Shown one piece after another: positions 35,375 through 44,466 of a DNA stretch of 64,000 nt. Origin of the DNA: Fibrobacter sp. UWB16. Its GTDB lineage: Bacteria; Fibrobacterota; Fibrobacteria; Fibrobacterales; Fibrobacteraceae. The position numbers and the translations under genes were made by a program. The stretch's first letter is position 1. Every line of letters begins with the position of its first letter. A model generated the notes under the pieces. It saw only the letters and a program-made list of their open reading frames with translations. It ran no database searches and had not been told where the DNA came from. Where the stretch lies: contig NZ_OCMS01000002.1 of NCBI RefSeq assembly GCF_900215325.1, positions 744,001-808,000 on the forward strand. Reading direction: 5' to 3'.

Positions 35375-36268
35375 ATGCTCCTCTCGTCTTTCGTCTCTCG
35401 TCTGCCTTCTCTGAAAGGTTTCGCTCTCGCGGCTGCGTCCGCCATTTGCTATGGCACCAATCCGCTGGGCGCTTTGCATTTGTACGCCCAGAATTACTCG
35501 CCGGAGACGGTCCTCTTTTACCGTTTTTTCACGGCGGCGATTCTCCTTTTGACTGTGATTCTCGCGAAGGGCTCGCATTTTAAAATCTCGTTTCGCGAGT
35601 TCCTTGCGCTTGTCGCGTTTGGCTTTTTGTTTGCCGCAAGTTCCCTCACGTATTACGCTTCGTTCAAGTACATGGATGCGGGGCTTGCTTCAACGCTATT
35701 GTTCCTGTACCCGCTCGAAGTCTCGGTGCTTATGGCGATTTTCTTCAAGGAACGTATAAAGGCTTGGACAATCGCTTCTATCGCGGTCTCAATGGCGGGC
35801 GTGGCGCTCTTGTATCGCGGCGGCGATGGCTCGACGCTAAGCTCAGTGGGGTGCCTGCTGGTGTTCTTGTCATCTATAAGCTATGCGATTTACATGGTGA
35901 TGGCAAACCGCATCAACCTACAGATGGGCTCCGTGAAAATGACTTTTTACGCCATTTGCTTTTGCTTGTGTTTTTTGTTGCTTTACTCTGTGACACTTGG
36001 CGCTGGCCTCCCGCCAATTTTTACGCAGGCAAATTCGTGGGGCTGGGGCTTTATGCTTGGCTTTGTGCCGACGGTGCTCTCGCTCATATTCATGGTGAAG
36101 GCCGTGAAAATCATCGGCTCCACGCCCACGGCAATTCTCGGGGCGCTTGAACCCGTGACCGCCGTGACCATTGGCGTGACTGTATTCGGCGAAACGCTAA
36201 CGACTCGCATTATTGCGGGTATCGCCTTGATTCTCGGTTCTACCATGCTGGTGGCTGTGAAAAAGTAG
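35375..36268 (+). CDS. EamA/DMT family transporter
   Basis: 297 residues with ten transmembrane segments in two EamA repeats (about 12-140 and 150-295). YGTNPLGALHL near the first helix and EPVTAVTIGVTVFGETLT in the ninth are typical. These are metabolite exporters or uptake proteins; substrate unknown. The start has no ribosome binding site and directly follows a structured repeat. A later in-frame start is not obvious, so the N-terminus is less sure. Confidence 0.88.
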   Translation: MLLSSFVSRLPSLKGFALAAASAICYGTNPLGALHLYAQNYSPETVLFYRFFTAAILLLTVILAKGSHFKISFREFLALVAFGFLFAASSLTYYASFKYMDAGLASTLLFLYPLEVSVLMAIFFKERIKAWTIASIAVSMAGVALLYRGGDGSTLSSVGCLLVFLSSISYAIYMVMANRINLQMGSVKMTFYAICFCLCFLLLYSVTLGAGLPPIFTQANSWGWGFMLGFVPTVLSLIFMVKAVKIIGSTPTAILGALEPVTAVTIGVTVFGETLTTRIIAGIALILGSTMLVAVKK

Positions 36269-36305
36269 AATAGTCGCACCGTAGGTGCCAAACTAAAATC
36301 TACTG

Positions 36306-36325
36306 ACTAATGACTATTGACTAGT
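36306..36325 (+). repeat. 20-bp direct repeat, copy 1
   Basis: Identical 20 bp with 57521-57540: an internally repetitive TGACTA/TTGACTA unit. It occurs in intergenic sequence in both places. Confidence 0.7.
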
Positions 36326-36456
36326 GACCTATTATAAACAACTAAGTTCTATATAATACATTCTGACTTTTTTTGGTGTAGTTTTCCACGTCTACTCCCG
36401 TTTTTCCTGCATTTTTGCTCTCGTTTTTCTGTAAACAGATTTATAGTTTTATTTAC

Positions 36457-37503
36457 ATGAAAAATTTAGTCCAAACTCTTTTGCTTTCTTCGGTGGCGGC
36501 GTTGTTCGCATCGTGCAATAGCTCAACATCTGGCCCGGAATCATTTCGGGAACCGATAAGTTACACTCCAGATGGCAAATGTACGATTGATATGTTAAAG
36601 TACAAAACTCAGGAACAGTTGGACTCGTTGCGTACTTTTTGTGATACCATTTTTGTTCGTAGTGTCGTGAATATTTATAAGGACACTGTTTACGATGATA
36701 CCGTAATTACAGACAATAAAAAGTACACCAGTTTTATTTACTTTGACCGTTATACGGAAAAATCCGATACACTAACCCAAATTACAGCTGAAAAAAGCGG
36801 TGATTCAGGTCCGTGCGGTAGCATACCTATTTATTGTAATCTTGATTCTTCTGATGTAGAAAAGACGTTTAATTGCTCGCAGGCTGGCATTTGTTACATG
36901 TATAATCTAGCTGATGATATTGCAACGAGTTCTGCCGAGGTTGCTGTTGTTCGATTAATAACGAATGAGCCACTGTGCTCTGAACCGGGGTATCGCTGTG
37001 TGCGTGATACTGTTTTCCATGATGCTTTCCATACGACATATCGAACCATTGCCCGTGATACAACGTTTCTGAATTATGGTCCAACTGCATGGACGGATTA
37101 TGTTCCTGCCATCAATGCGCCTGCTTTTGATACGGCTACATTCCGCAAAGCGTTGGACACTCTTGATACGCAAAAGCCAATCTTCGGAATAGATACTTTG
37201 TTCTCAGGATATACCATTACGGTGGATGGGTTGCCGGACTGGGCATCGAATAATACTAAATGTACGACAGTAGATTCTTCACGTATCTGTATTTATCAAG
37301 ATATTCATCGTCCAATATTAATGCTTACGACTTATCCAACGCTTTACAACAAAAAGCCATTCTATCTTTGGAATAATCTTGAATCGCCTTTGGAAAAAGA
37401 CACTTTGATTACATGGAAATTGAGATATAGATATTCCGGTGGTCATAATTTTGAAGGAAATCGCGACTCGTTAGAAATAACTACGCTCTTTAAGGGAATT
37501 TAG
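36457..37503 (+). CDS. lipoprotein of unknown function
   Basis: 348 residues from ATG 36457; signal peptide MKNLVQTLLLSSVAALFASC with lipobox FASC. The frame is open 14 codons earlier but the signal peptide fixes the start. The mature part is rich in Thr, Asp and Tyr, with paired Cys (CGSIPIYCN, CSQAGICYM, CSEPGYRCV) suggesting disulfides. Family not recognised. Predicted surface or periplasmic lipoprotein. Codon use is less biased than core genes, suggesting low expression or a variable accessory role. Confidence 0.72.
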   Translation: MKNLVQTLLLSSVAALFASCNSSTSGPESFREPISYTPDGKCTIDMLKYKTQEQLDSLRTFCDTIFVRSVVNIYKDTVYDDTVITDNKKYTSFIYFDRYTEKSDTLTQITAEKSGDSGPCGSIPIYCNLDSSDVEKTFNCSQAGICYMYNLADDIATSSAEVAVVRLITNEPLCSEPGYRCVRDTVFHDAFHTTYRTIARDTTFLNYGPTAWTDYVPAINAPAFDTATFRKALDTLDTQKPIFGIDTLFSGYTITVDGLPDWASNNTKCTTVDSSRICIYQDIHRPILMLTTYPTLYNKKPFYLWNNLESPLEKDTLITWKLRYRYSGGHNFEGNRDSLEITTLFKGI

Positions 37504-37520
37504 ATTGTTATATTAGCAGC

Positions 37521-37787
37521 ATGCTAAGTACATGTTCAATTTGCAAAAAGGAATTTAATGACAAGGTGGGAATGTCCCCGATGGAAAGTAACCTTGCCAT
37601 CCGTTATCGCAATAAAATCGGCAATATCTGCCCCGATTGTCAGGCCGAAATCCGCAAGACTAAGCAGGGATGGTGGCGGCTTTTCTTCTGGAATATGAAA
37701 GTCGCTCTTTATTGCTTGCGATTCCTTGCGCTTTTTGCGCTCCCGTTTATTGCACTAGTTGTTGTTCTTGCGCTTTACGTGCTGTAG
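37521..37787 (+). CDS. small zinc-ribbon membrane protein
   Basis: 88 residues. CSIC near the start and CPDC at about 38-41 form a probable zinc ribbon; residues about 60-88 make a hydrophobic helix (LRFLALFALPFIALVVVLALYVL). So it has a cytosolic zinc knuckle tethered to the membrane. TATATTAG is 4 nt before ATG and no Shine-Dalgarno sequence exists, so a leaderless message is likely. Function unknown. Confidence 0.68.
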   Translation: MLSTCSICKKEFNDKVGMSPMESNLAIRYRNKIGNICPDCQAEIRKTKQGWWRLFFWNMKVALYCLRFLALFALPFIALVVVLALYVL

Positions 37788-37810
37788 CTCCTGTATATTT
37801 ATGTAACAAA

Positions 37811-37852
37811 ATCCCGCGGAAATCTCAATTTTTGCGGGCGTTTTTTGTATAT
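37811..37852 (+). terminator. probable terminator after the zinc-ribbon gene
   Basis: CCCGC and GCGGG flank a 17-nt loop, followed by CGTTTTTTG. Confidence 0.55.
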
Positions 37853-37915
37853 ATTATTTTAAAAGTTTTTCTACCGCAATGTATTATCCCCGCTTGACGG
37901 GCATCATGAGGTCTC

Positions 37916-39664
37916 ATGTTCCTAGAAAAAATCAAGTCCCCAGCCGACGTGAAAGCGTTGGACATCAAGAGTCTCGAACAGCTTGCCGCCGAAATGCGCA
38001 CAGCACTCCTTAAAAAGCTTTCTAAGCGTGGCGGTCACGTGGCGCCGAACCTCGGCTTTGTTGAAGGGACGATTGCGCTCCACTACGTTTTCGATTCTCC
38101 AAAGGACAAGATTGTCTATGACGTGAGCCACCAGAGCTACAGCCACAAAATGCTCACGGGCCGCGCCCAGGCGTTCTTGGAAGAAGCGCATTACGGCGAT
38201 GTGACGGGCTATAGCGAACCGACTGAAAGTGAACACGATTTCTTTATGGTGGGGCATACCTCTACGTCGGTGAGCCTTGCGCTTGGCCTTGCGACCGCTC
38301 GCGATGTGCTGCGTGAATCTGGCAATGTGATTGCTGTAATTGGTGACGGTTCCTTGAGCGGTGGCGAAGCGTTTGAAGGTCTCGATAACGTAGGCGAATA
38401 CGCTACGAATTTTATCGTTGTGGTGAACGATAACGAAATGTCCATTGCCGAAAACCACGGCGGGCTTTACAAGTCCTTGGCAGAACTCCGGGCGACTGCG
38501 GGCAAGTCCGAAAACAATTACTTCAAGTCTCTAGGCTTTGATTACAAGTATCTTGAACAAGGTAACGATATCGCTTCGCTCATTGAAATTTTCAAGTCCG
38601 TGAAAAATTCGACGCGCCCGGTCGTGGTGCATCTGCATACGCAAAAGGGCCGCGGCTATTCTTATGCCGAACAGAATCGCGAAGGCTGGCATTGGGCGGC
38701 TCCGTTCAACATCGAAACGGGCGAAATCAACTGGGGCAGTGGCGAAAATTACGGTGAAATTCTCGGCCTTTATCTGATGGCAAAAATCAAGAGTGACCCG
38801 AAGGTTGTCGTGATTCATTCGGCTGTTCCGGCGGGAATTGGATTCCATGCGGCTCGCCGTAAGGAGGCGGGTAAGCAGTATATTGACGTGGGCATTGCCG
38901 AAGAGCATGCGGTAGCACTTGCATCCGGGCTTGCAAAGGGTGGCGCAAAGCCGATTTACAGTACCCATGGCACGTTTATCCAACGCACCTACGACCAGCT
39001 TTCGCAGGACTTGTGCGTGAACAATAATCCCGCTACGATTCTTGTGACGATGTCTGGTGCCGATGGCATGAACGATACGACGCACCTCTGCATCTTTGAT
39101 ATCCCGATGCTTTCGAACATCCCGAATTTGGTTTATCTTTGCCCGACATGCGTCGAAGAATTCAAGACGATGGCGGATTGGGCGATTGACCAGACGGAAC
39201 ATCCGGTGGCGATTCGCGTGCCGAACGCTGTACATCACCGCAGCGATATTTTCGAGAAGGATTACTCCAGACTCAACAAGTTTAAGGTTGTGCATCGTGG
39301 CGAGCGTGTGGCATTGATCGGTCTTGGCGATTTCTACCAGCGTGCCGCAGCTGTGGCGCTTGAACTGCGTCGCGAAGGCATTGATGCAACGCTTGTGAAC
39401 CCGCGATATGCAAGCGGTGTGGATAAGGACTTGCTTTTGGAACTTGCAAAGACTCACGATGTGTTTGTCACGCTCGAAAATGGCGTGATCGAGGGTGGTT
39501 TTGGCCAAAAGGTCGCGACCTCTCTTGGCGATACAAGTGCGAAGGTGCTTGTGCGCGGGCTTTCTAAAGAGTTCTATGACAAGGTGAGCTTTGCGGATCT
39601 CTGTGAGAAAAATCACTTGAATCCGTCGCAGGTCGCAAAAGACGTGATGCAACTCCTATCGTAA
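37916..39664 (+). CDS. dxs: 1-deoxy-D-xylulose-5-phosphate synthase-type enzyme (short form)
   Basis: 582 residues, shorter than the usual ~620 but like the compact DXS group. The N-terminal half has LGFVEGTIALHYVFDSPKDKIVYDVSHQSY and GDGSLSGGEAFEGLDN (ThDP-binding GDG motif). The middle has the pyrimidine domain (IDVGIAEEHAVALASGLA, FIQRTYDQLSQD), and the C-terminal transketolase domain has LENGVIEGGFG. It condenses pyruvate and glyceraldehyde-3-phosphate for isoprenoid, thiamine and pyridoxal synthesis. GAGG lies before the start. A non-DXS transketolase-like role is a smaller possibility. Confidence 0.8.
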   Translation: MFLEKIKSPADVKALDIKSLEQLAAEMRTALLKKLSKRGGHVAPNLGFVEGTIALHYVFDSPKDKIVYDVSHQSYSHKMLTGRAQAFLEEAHYGDVTGYSEPTESEHDFFMVGHTSTSVSLALGLATARDVLRESGNVIAVIGDGSLSGGEAFEGLDNVGEYATNFIVVVNDNEMSIAENHGGLYKSLAELRATAGKSENNYFKSLGFDYKYLEQGNDIASLIEIFKSVKNSTRPVVVHLHTQKGRGYSYAEQNREGWHWAAPFNIETGEINWGSGENYGEILGLYLMAKIKSDPKVVVIHSAVPAGIGFHAARRKEAGKQYIDVGIAEEHAVALASGLAKGGAKPIYSTHGTFIQRTYDQLSQDLCVNNNPATILVTMSGADGMNDTTHLCIFDIPMLSNIPNLVYLCPTCVEEFKTMADWAIDQTEHPVAIRVPNAVHHRSDIFEKDYSRLNKFKVVHRGERVALIGLGDFYQRAAAVALELRREGIDATLVNPRYASGVDKDLLLELAKTHDVFVTLENGVIEGGFGQKVATSLGDTSAKVLVRGLSKEFYDKVSFADLCEKNHLNPSQVAKDVMQLLS

Positions 39665-39699
39665 TGACCGAGCGTCGCTAATTTTAGTATTATGTAGCT

Positions 39700-40869
39700 A
39701 TGAAAAAAGTTAAAATAATCGTCATGATTATTCCGCTGGTGCTTTTCTTTATCGCATCGGCGGTTTATGTGTATTTTGCGAATGCCGAAGCGTTGCACGA
39801 TGTGATATTGGATAGTACGTCAAAAATTGATGTGGATCCCGATATTATTGAAAAGTCCCTGTCTAAAGTGCAGGTGGACATGGAACTCGGCGAGCCTTTT
39901 AAAGTTTACCCGATTAAAACGAGTCCCGATAGCGAGGAAGTTTTCCGCTCGACGTTGATTGAGTATCCATTTGGGAGTTCTCCGCGTGCGGATTCGCAGA
40001 ATAACGTGAGCTTGCGTGGTATCATCTTGTACGTGCATGGCTACAACGATTACTTCTTCCAGAAGGAACTAGCCGAAAAGGCGGATTCTGCGGGCTTTGC
40101 ATTCTTTGCGATTGATTTGCACTATTGCGGACGTTCGTATGTGGATGGCGAACCGCGTGGTGACATGCGTAATATCAAGGAGTTTTATGCCGAACTGGAT
40201 GTCGCTGTAGAACTCAGCAAGAAAATTGCAGTGGACGATTACGAAGAGGCGGAACGCGTTCCGTTTGTGATTGTGGCGCATTCCCAGGGTGGTTTGATTT
40301 CGTCGTTGTACGTGAATGACCGCAGTGATGAACATTTTGCAGCGCTTGTACTCAATAGCCCGTTCCTGGACATGAATTTCAACTGGTTCCTGCGTAAGAT
40401 CGGCCTTCCGATTCTTGCGGATTTGTCGATATTCCTGCCGGATTTTTCCGTCGGTTCTACGGGAAATCCCAATTACGCCTACTCCCTTCTGAAACATGAA
40501 AAGGGTGAATGGGAATACAACGAAAATTTAAAAAGTGAATCTCGCCCGGAACAATTTTTGGGCTGGCTCCGTGCGATTATGAATGGTCAAAAGCGTGTTC
40601 ATTCCAAGCTTGATATTAAGTCTCCGGTGCTTGTGATGCATGGCGATTGCACTGCAGATGGCGACGAATGGACTGACGATTATATGCATTGCGATGGCGT
40701 ATTGAACGTGGAACATATTCAGGAATGGGCTCCGAATTTGGGCGAAAAGGTGACGACGCGTACAATCCCCGACGGTTTGCACGATTTATTCCTCTCTCGC
40801 AAAGATGTTCGCGATAAGGCGTATCAGGAAACGTTTGGCTTTATCGATGCCCATGTAAAGAAGGATTAA
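39700..40869 (+). CDS. alpha/beta hydrolase (monoacylglycerol lipase-like)
   Basis: 389 residues. One N-terminal membrane anchor (about 4-26), then an alpha/beta-hydrolase domain: ILYVHGYND (oxyanion-hole region), nucleophile elbow AHSQGG, and LHDLF with the probable catalytic His near the end, with an Asp in VLVMHGDCTADGDEW. It resembles serine aminopeptidase/monoacylglycerol lipase (Hydrolase_4) proteins. Substrate unknown; probably acts at the outer face of the inner membrane. Starts 35 nt after the DXS stop and may be co-transcribed. Confidence 0.82.
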   Translation: MKKVKIIVMIIPLVLFFIASAVYVYFANAEALHDVILDSTSKIDVDPDIIEKSLSKVQVDMELGEPFKVYPIKTSPDSEEVFRSTLIEYPFGSSPRADSQNNVSLRGIILYVHGYNDYFFQKELAEKADSAGFAFFAIDLHYCGRSYVDGEPRGDMRNIKEFYAELDVAVELSKKIAVDDYEEAERVPFVIVAHSQGGLISSLYVNDRSDEHFAALVLNSPFLDMNFNWFLRKIGLPILADLSIFLPDFSVGSTGNPNYAYSLLKHEKGEWEYNENLKSESRPEQFLGWLRAIMNGQKRVHSKLDIKSPVLVMHGDCTADGDEWTDDYMHCDGVLNVEHIQEWAPNLGEKVTTRTIPDGLHDLFLSRKDVRDKAYQETFGFIDAHVKKD

Positions 40870-40876
40870 ATATTAT

Positions 40877-40939
40877 GTCATTCTGAACATTAAAGAATGC
40901 TACGTCATTCTGAACCCCAAAGGGGTGAAGAATCCAGTG
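40877..40939 (+). repeat. two nested or tandem structured intergenic repeats
   Basis: GTCATTCTGAACATTAAAGAATG (partial) then GTCATTCTGAA-CCCC-aaa-GGGG-TGAAGAATCCAGTGC. The outer stem is ATTCT/AGAAT. Confidence 0.75.
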
Positions 40940-41002
40940 CATATTTTATTTGATCTTAAAAAAACAGTTATCTTTTACTTTGTATTTTTAAGGAGTACGT
41001 AA

Positions 41003-41443
41003 ATGAATAAATTTTTGGCTATTTCTTTCTGTGCCATGTTGCTCACAACGGCTTGCAATTCTTCTGAAGAACCGAAGCCGCAGGCTGTTGCAAAAAAGGT
41101 CGAGGCTGTCCAGCCGGCCGCAGCTGTTGTTGAACAGAAAGTAGCTCCGATTACAACGGTGGATTGGCAAAAGGCTTTTGAAATGCATAAGGCTGGAGCT
41201 GTCCTTATTGACGTGCGTACCCCGGCCGAAGTGGCAAAGGGTATGGCCGCTGCAACTGCAATCAACATTCCGCTTCAGGAAATGCCGCAGCGCTTGAGCG
41301 AATTCCCGAAGGATAAGGATTTGCTGATTTACTGCCGCAGTGGCAAGCGTAGCATGGCCGCTTCCAAGTTCCTCGTTGAAAACGGTTATACCCGTGTGTT
41401 CAACGTCGAAGGTGGCATCCTCGCTCTCCCGCCGCAGAATTAA
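41003..41443 (+). CDS. rhodanese-domain lipoprotein
   Basis: 146 residues; signal peptide with lipobox TTAC, an Ala/Val/Lys linker, and a single rhodanese domain (about 50-143) with IDVRTPAE and active-site CRSGKRS (Cys in the loop). Single-domain rhodaneses bind persulfide sulfur and act in sulfur transfer or detoxification. AAGGAG is 8 nt upstream. It lies 9 nt before ribD and may be part of that transcript. Confidence 0.9.
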   Translation: MNKFLAISFCAMLLTTACNSSEEPKPQAVAKKVEAVQPAAAVVEQKVAPITTVDWQKAFEMHKAGAVLIDVRTPAEVAKGMAAATAINIPLQEMPQRLSEFPKDKDLLIYCRSGKRSMAASKFLVENGYTRVFNVEGGILALPPQN

Positions 41444-41452
41444 TTTTTTTGA

Positions 41453-42724
41453 ATGACTCCAGAAATCACAAACTTCATGCAGTTTGCCTTAGAGCAAGCT
41501 TTCTTTGCGATTGGCGAGAGCCGCCCGAATCCGGCGGTCGGTGCCGTAGTCGTCAAAGATGGAATTGTCGTGGGAAAGGGGCGCACGCAGCGTCCTGGGA
41601 GTGCTCATGCCGAAGTCATGGCATTACGCGATGCGGGTGAACTCGCTCGCGGAGCCTCTATTTTTGTGACTCTGGAACCGTGTTGCCATTATGGTCGCAC
41701 GCCGCCTTGCACCAAGGCGATTATTGAAGCGGGAATCCAGAAAGTCTATTTTGCACATTCCGACCCGAATCCTGTGGTGCATGGAAAATCCCGCAAGATT
41801 CTGGAAGACGCGGGGATTGAAGTTCACGAAGGCGTGGAAGCTTGCATTCTCGCTTGCGTTGAGGATTGCTCGAATGGTGAATCTTGTACGGAATGCCGCG
41901 TCTTTGAATTTACGAGCTCGTCGCCGTTGGATAAAGCTTCTCGTGAAGCTGAAGGTCGAGCGGTCTTTGCCGAAGTCGAACGCTATTTTGAAGCGTATGA
42001 TTATTTTGTACGCACCAAGCGTACCTTTGTCGAAGTCAAGTCTGCTATTTCGCAAGACGGATTTATGGGCAGCGTTGATGCTTCTGACAAGCGTTTGCCG
42101 TTAGCAATTACAAAGCAAGGCGCAAACTGTTGGAATCATGAACTCCGTGCGATGAGCGATGGTATTCTCGTTGGTGCGGGCACGCTCCTTGCCGATAACC
42201 CGGGTCTTGACGTGCGTTATGCCGCAGGCAACAATCCTGTGAAAATCGTCTGGGCGGGGCATCACGAATTTACTGCTGATGAAATTTCGCGTTTGAAAAT
42301 TTTCAGTGCTAGCGATGTTAAGCCAATCGTATTTTCGTGCGTGGCGCAACCGAAATTGCTGAATGTTGCGGAATGCGTTATACTCTTAAACGATTCTTTT
42401 GCCGAAAACTGGCGTGCGATGGTTGACGATTTGTCTGCTCGCGGAATGCACCGCCTGATGGTGGAACCGGGTGCACGCCTTGCCCGCGAACTGTTCAACG
42501 GCGAATCTCGCAATCTCTCGCAAACGCAAAATGCGCAGCCCCTTTGGAATCGCCTTGATCTTTGGCGCTCCACCGATTCTTCTGTTGATATTGCCCTTGA
42601 AAATCTCATCGAGTCTGGCGCCGTCAAGGCTGGCCTTGAATACCCCGAATTGCCCGCTAACATCGTCGCCAAAGAATCTGCCGTCATTGGCCCTGATGTG
42701 CTGACAGTGTATTATCCGGGGTAG
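41453..42724 (+). CDS. ribD: bifunctional riboflavin deaminase/reductase RibD
   Basis: 423 residues, longer than the usual ~370. The deaminase domain (about 1-130) has SRPNPAVGAVVV, HAE and PCCHYGRTPPC, the zinc motif; the reductase domain (about 185-423) has SAISQDG, MSDGILVGAGTLLADNP and the C-terminal HRLMVEPGA. It performs the second and third steps from the GTP-derived pyrimidine. Between the domains is an insertion of about 45 residues with extra Cys (ACVEDCSNGESCTEC), absent from standard RibD. No Shine-Dalgarno sequence is clear; coupling to the rhodanese gene 9 nt upstream is possible. Confidence 0.92.
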   Translation: MTPEITNFMQFALEQAFFAIGESRPNPAVGAVVVKDGIVVGKGRTQRPGSAHAEVMALRDAGELARGASIFVTLEPCCHYGRTPPCTKAIIEAGIQKVYFAHSDPNPVVHGKSRKILEDAGIEVHEGVEACILACVEDCSNGESCTECRVFEFTSSSPLDKASREAEGRAVFAEVERYFEAYDYFVRTKRTFVEVKSAISQDGFMGSVDASDKRLPLAITKQGANCWNHELRAMSDGILVGAGTLLADNPGLDVRYAAGNNPVKIVWAGHHEFTADEISRLKIFSASDVKPIVFSCVAQPKLLNVAECVILLNDSFAENWRAMVDDLSARGMHRLMVEPGARLARELFNGESRNLSQTQNAQPLWNRLDLWRSTDSSVDIALENLIESGAVKAGLEYPELPANIVAKESAVIGPDVLTVYYPG

Positions 42725-42727
42725 TGT

Positions 42728-43633
42728 ATGAAGTTTCTCGCAGCCCTAATTTTATTCCTTGTGGCTTGCGCATTTTCTGATAATACGCAATACGAATGGA
42801 CTGATGAAAATGGCTGTTCGTATTGCCTTTATGGACGTATAGAAAATGGGAAATGCGTACATCCCGCAAAGGAAAGTTGGGGTGGTTTTTCTTCCTTTTT
42901 TTATTTATTGAAAACTAGAAAAATAGAAAATAATTTTTTCGTGGTTGATTATCCTTTCAGTCCGAAGTTCCACGTCTATTGTGAAAATGAAGCCGATTAT
43001 TGCAAGACGATAAACGATTCTATGGCTAAAAAGTTGATGCCGTCTTTGAAGGATCGAAAATCCTTGTGTAACGAACAAAGTAAAAAGACTGAAAATACGG
43101 GCATGTTTTACGATATGCCTATACCTCGTGAAGATGTAGAGTTCTGCTGTGATTTTGTGAAGTTTAATAATAAAAAATCATTCCTTGAAGTTTTGGATAC
43201 TGGAAGTTGTCCGGTACGTGCGAATGCTGGCTTTATGGGGGTTCAGCGTACAAAGACTTTTTTATGGGGTAATTTTAATGTGGTAAAGAGAAAGGGAGAG
43301 TTTTGGATAGATGAAGAAGAAGCCTTTCTTCAATCAATTGGTCATCAACAGCGCCCAATCAAAAAATATTTTACGAGAAATTTTTTCACACTTGGCGAAT
43401 GTTCCCATTCAAATTGCGAAATTCTGAATTACGTTGGAGAACAACCTCAGGATTTCGATATCAAATGCAACTTTATTAAAAAGAAGGATAGCGAGGGGAA
43501 TGTGACAGTCCTTGCAGAGGGCGTATGTCCTATAGAAATCTTGGATAAGGATGGCAAAAAACAGGTATATCGCGTGCGCTCCGTTAAAGACGGTGACTCC
43601 TATAAACTGATAATGACCAATAAGCAAAAATAA
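42728..43633 (+). CDS. exported protein of unknown function within the rib cluster
   Basis: 301 residues, 3 nt after ribD. The N-terminus MKFLAALILFLVACAFS is a signal peptide with a possible lipobox LVAC. About 14 Cys occur in pairs (CSYCLYG, CENEADYC, CCDFVKF, CSHSNCE), so disulfides are likely. It resembles no riboflavin enzyme. Codon use is A/T-richer than the rib genes around it, suggesting an inserted or fast-evolving gene. Function unknown. Confidence 0.7.
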   Translation: MKFLAALILFLVACAFSDNTQYEWTDENGCSYCLYGRIENGKCVHPAKESWGGFSSFFYLLKTRKIENNFFVVDYPFSPKFHVYCENEADYCKTINDSMAKKLMPSLKDRKSLCNEQSKKTENTGMFYDMPIPREDVEFCCDFVKFNNKKSFLEVLDTGSCPVRANAGFMGVQRTKTFLWGNFNVVKRKGEFWIDEEEAFLQSIGHQQRPIKKYFTRNFFTLGECSHSNCEILNYVGEQPQDFDIKCNFIKKKDSEGNVTVLAEGVCPIEILDKDGKKQVYRVRSVKDGDSYKLIMTNKQK

Positions 43634-43852
43634 TCCGCCTTAAATAGCAGTACTCTCTAGTCTCTAGTCTTTGGACTTTGCACATGTGCTAAATGCTAGG
43701 CTCAATTATGTCAAAAAACAAGTTTTTTGCCGCAATATTCGCCTTACGCATTTATCGCTTCGCTCAAGTCCCAAATGCTCGCTTCGGTCATGTCCAAATG
43801 AATTTGGCCGCGACTCTCAGCTTATGCATTTGTCGTCTCTCGTCTAAAATTT

Positions 43853-43860
43853 TATATTTG
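43853..43860 (+). promoter_or_regulatory. ribE promoter, TTTG-N20-TATATTTG
   Basis: TATATTTG at 43853-43860 with TTTG at 43829-43832 (20-bp spacer) fits the Bacteroidota-type promoter. The start codon follows after six bases, so the message is probably leaderless. No FMN riboswitch was seen in 43634-43866. Confidence 0.6.
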
Positions 43861-43866
43861 TCGCGT

Positions 43867-44466
43867 ATGTTTACGGGTATAATTCAAGCAACCGGCGAAA
43901 TCATTTCCCTCGAAAACAGGGGAGACGCGCTTACCATGCGCATGAAGTCGCCGGGATTCTTCAAAAACAGCAAACTGGGCGACAGCATTGCCAATAACGG
44001 CGTATGCCTCTCCGTTGAAAACTGTACCGATGACGAAGCAACGTTCTGTCTCATGCACCAGACCGTCGTGAATACGTCCTTCCAGCAGGCTAAAGTCGGG
44101 GATCTCGTGAATCTCGAGTATCCTTGCCGCGCCGATAGCTTTATGGGCGGTCACTTTGTGATGGGGCATGTGGACTGCACCACGGAAGTCTTGCGCGTCA
44201 CTCCGCGCGAAACGGGCGTGGAAGTCGATTTGGCTCTGCCAGCTGACTTGCGCCGCTATGTCATTCGTCGTGGATCCATCACCTTGAACGGCATTAGCCT
44301 TACGGTGGCCGAAAAAGGGGCGGATTACATCCGCGTCTGCATTATCCCCGAGACCTTAGCCCGCACGAATCTCAGGAACTGGGTGCCTGGCACCGTGGTG
44401 AATGTGGAAGTCGATATGCTCGGCAAATATATTGAAAACTATCTAAAGGAACGTGACCTTGCTTAA
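43867..44466 (+). CDS. ribE: riboflavin synthase alpha subunit
   Basis: 199 residues from ATG 43867 ([12 protein letters not shown], the family start). Two lumazine-binding repeats (about 1-97 and 98-195) show [23 protein letters not shown] and [12 protein letters not shown]. It dismutates two 6,7-dimethyl-8-ribityllumazine into riboflavin. The frame is open 58 codons upstream, but that sequence is intergenic in character. It overlaps ribBA by up to 14 bases. Confidence 0.95.
   Translation: MFTGIIQATGEIISLENRGDALTMRMKSPGFFKNSKLGDSIANNGVCLSVENCTDDEATFCLMHQTVVNTSFQQAKVGDLVNLEYPCRADSFMGGHFVMGHVDCTTEVLRVTPRETGVEVDLALPADLRRYVIRRGSITLNGISLTVAEKGADYIRVCIIPETLARTNLRNWVPGTVVNVEVDMLGKYIENYLKERDLA

Noticed and set aside
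43693-43866. 58-residue extension of riboflavin synthase
   Set aside because: Intergenic character, and the family starts at MFTGII; a promoter element lies inside the extension.
43634-43866. FMN riboswitch before ribE
   Set aside because: The conserved core segments of the RFN element could not be found here or before ribD.
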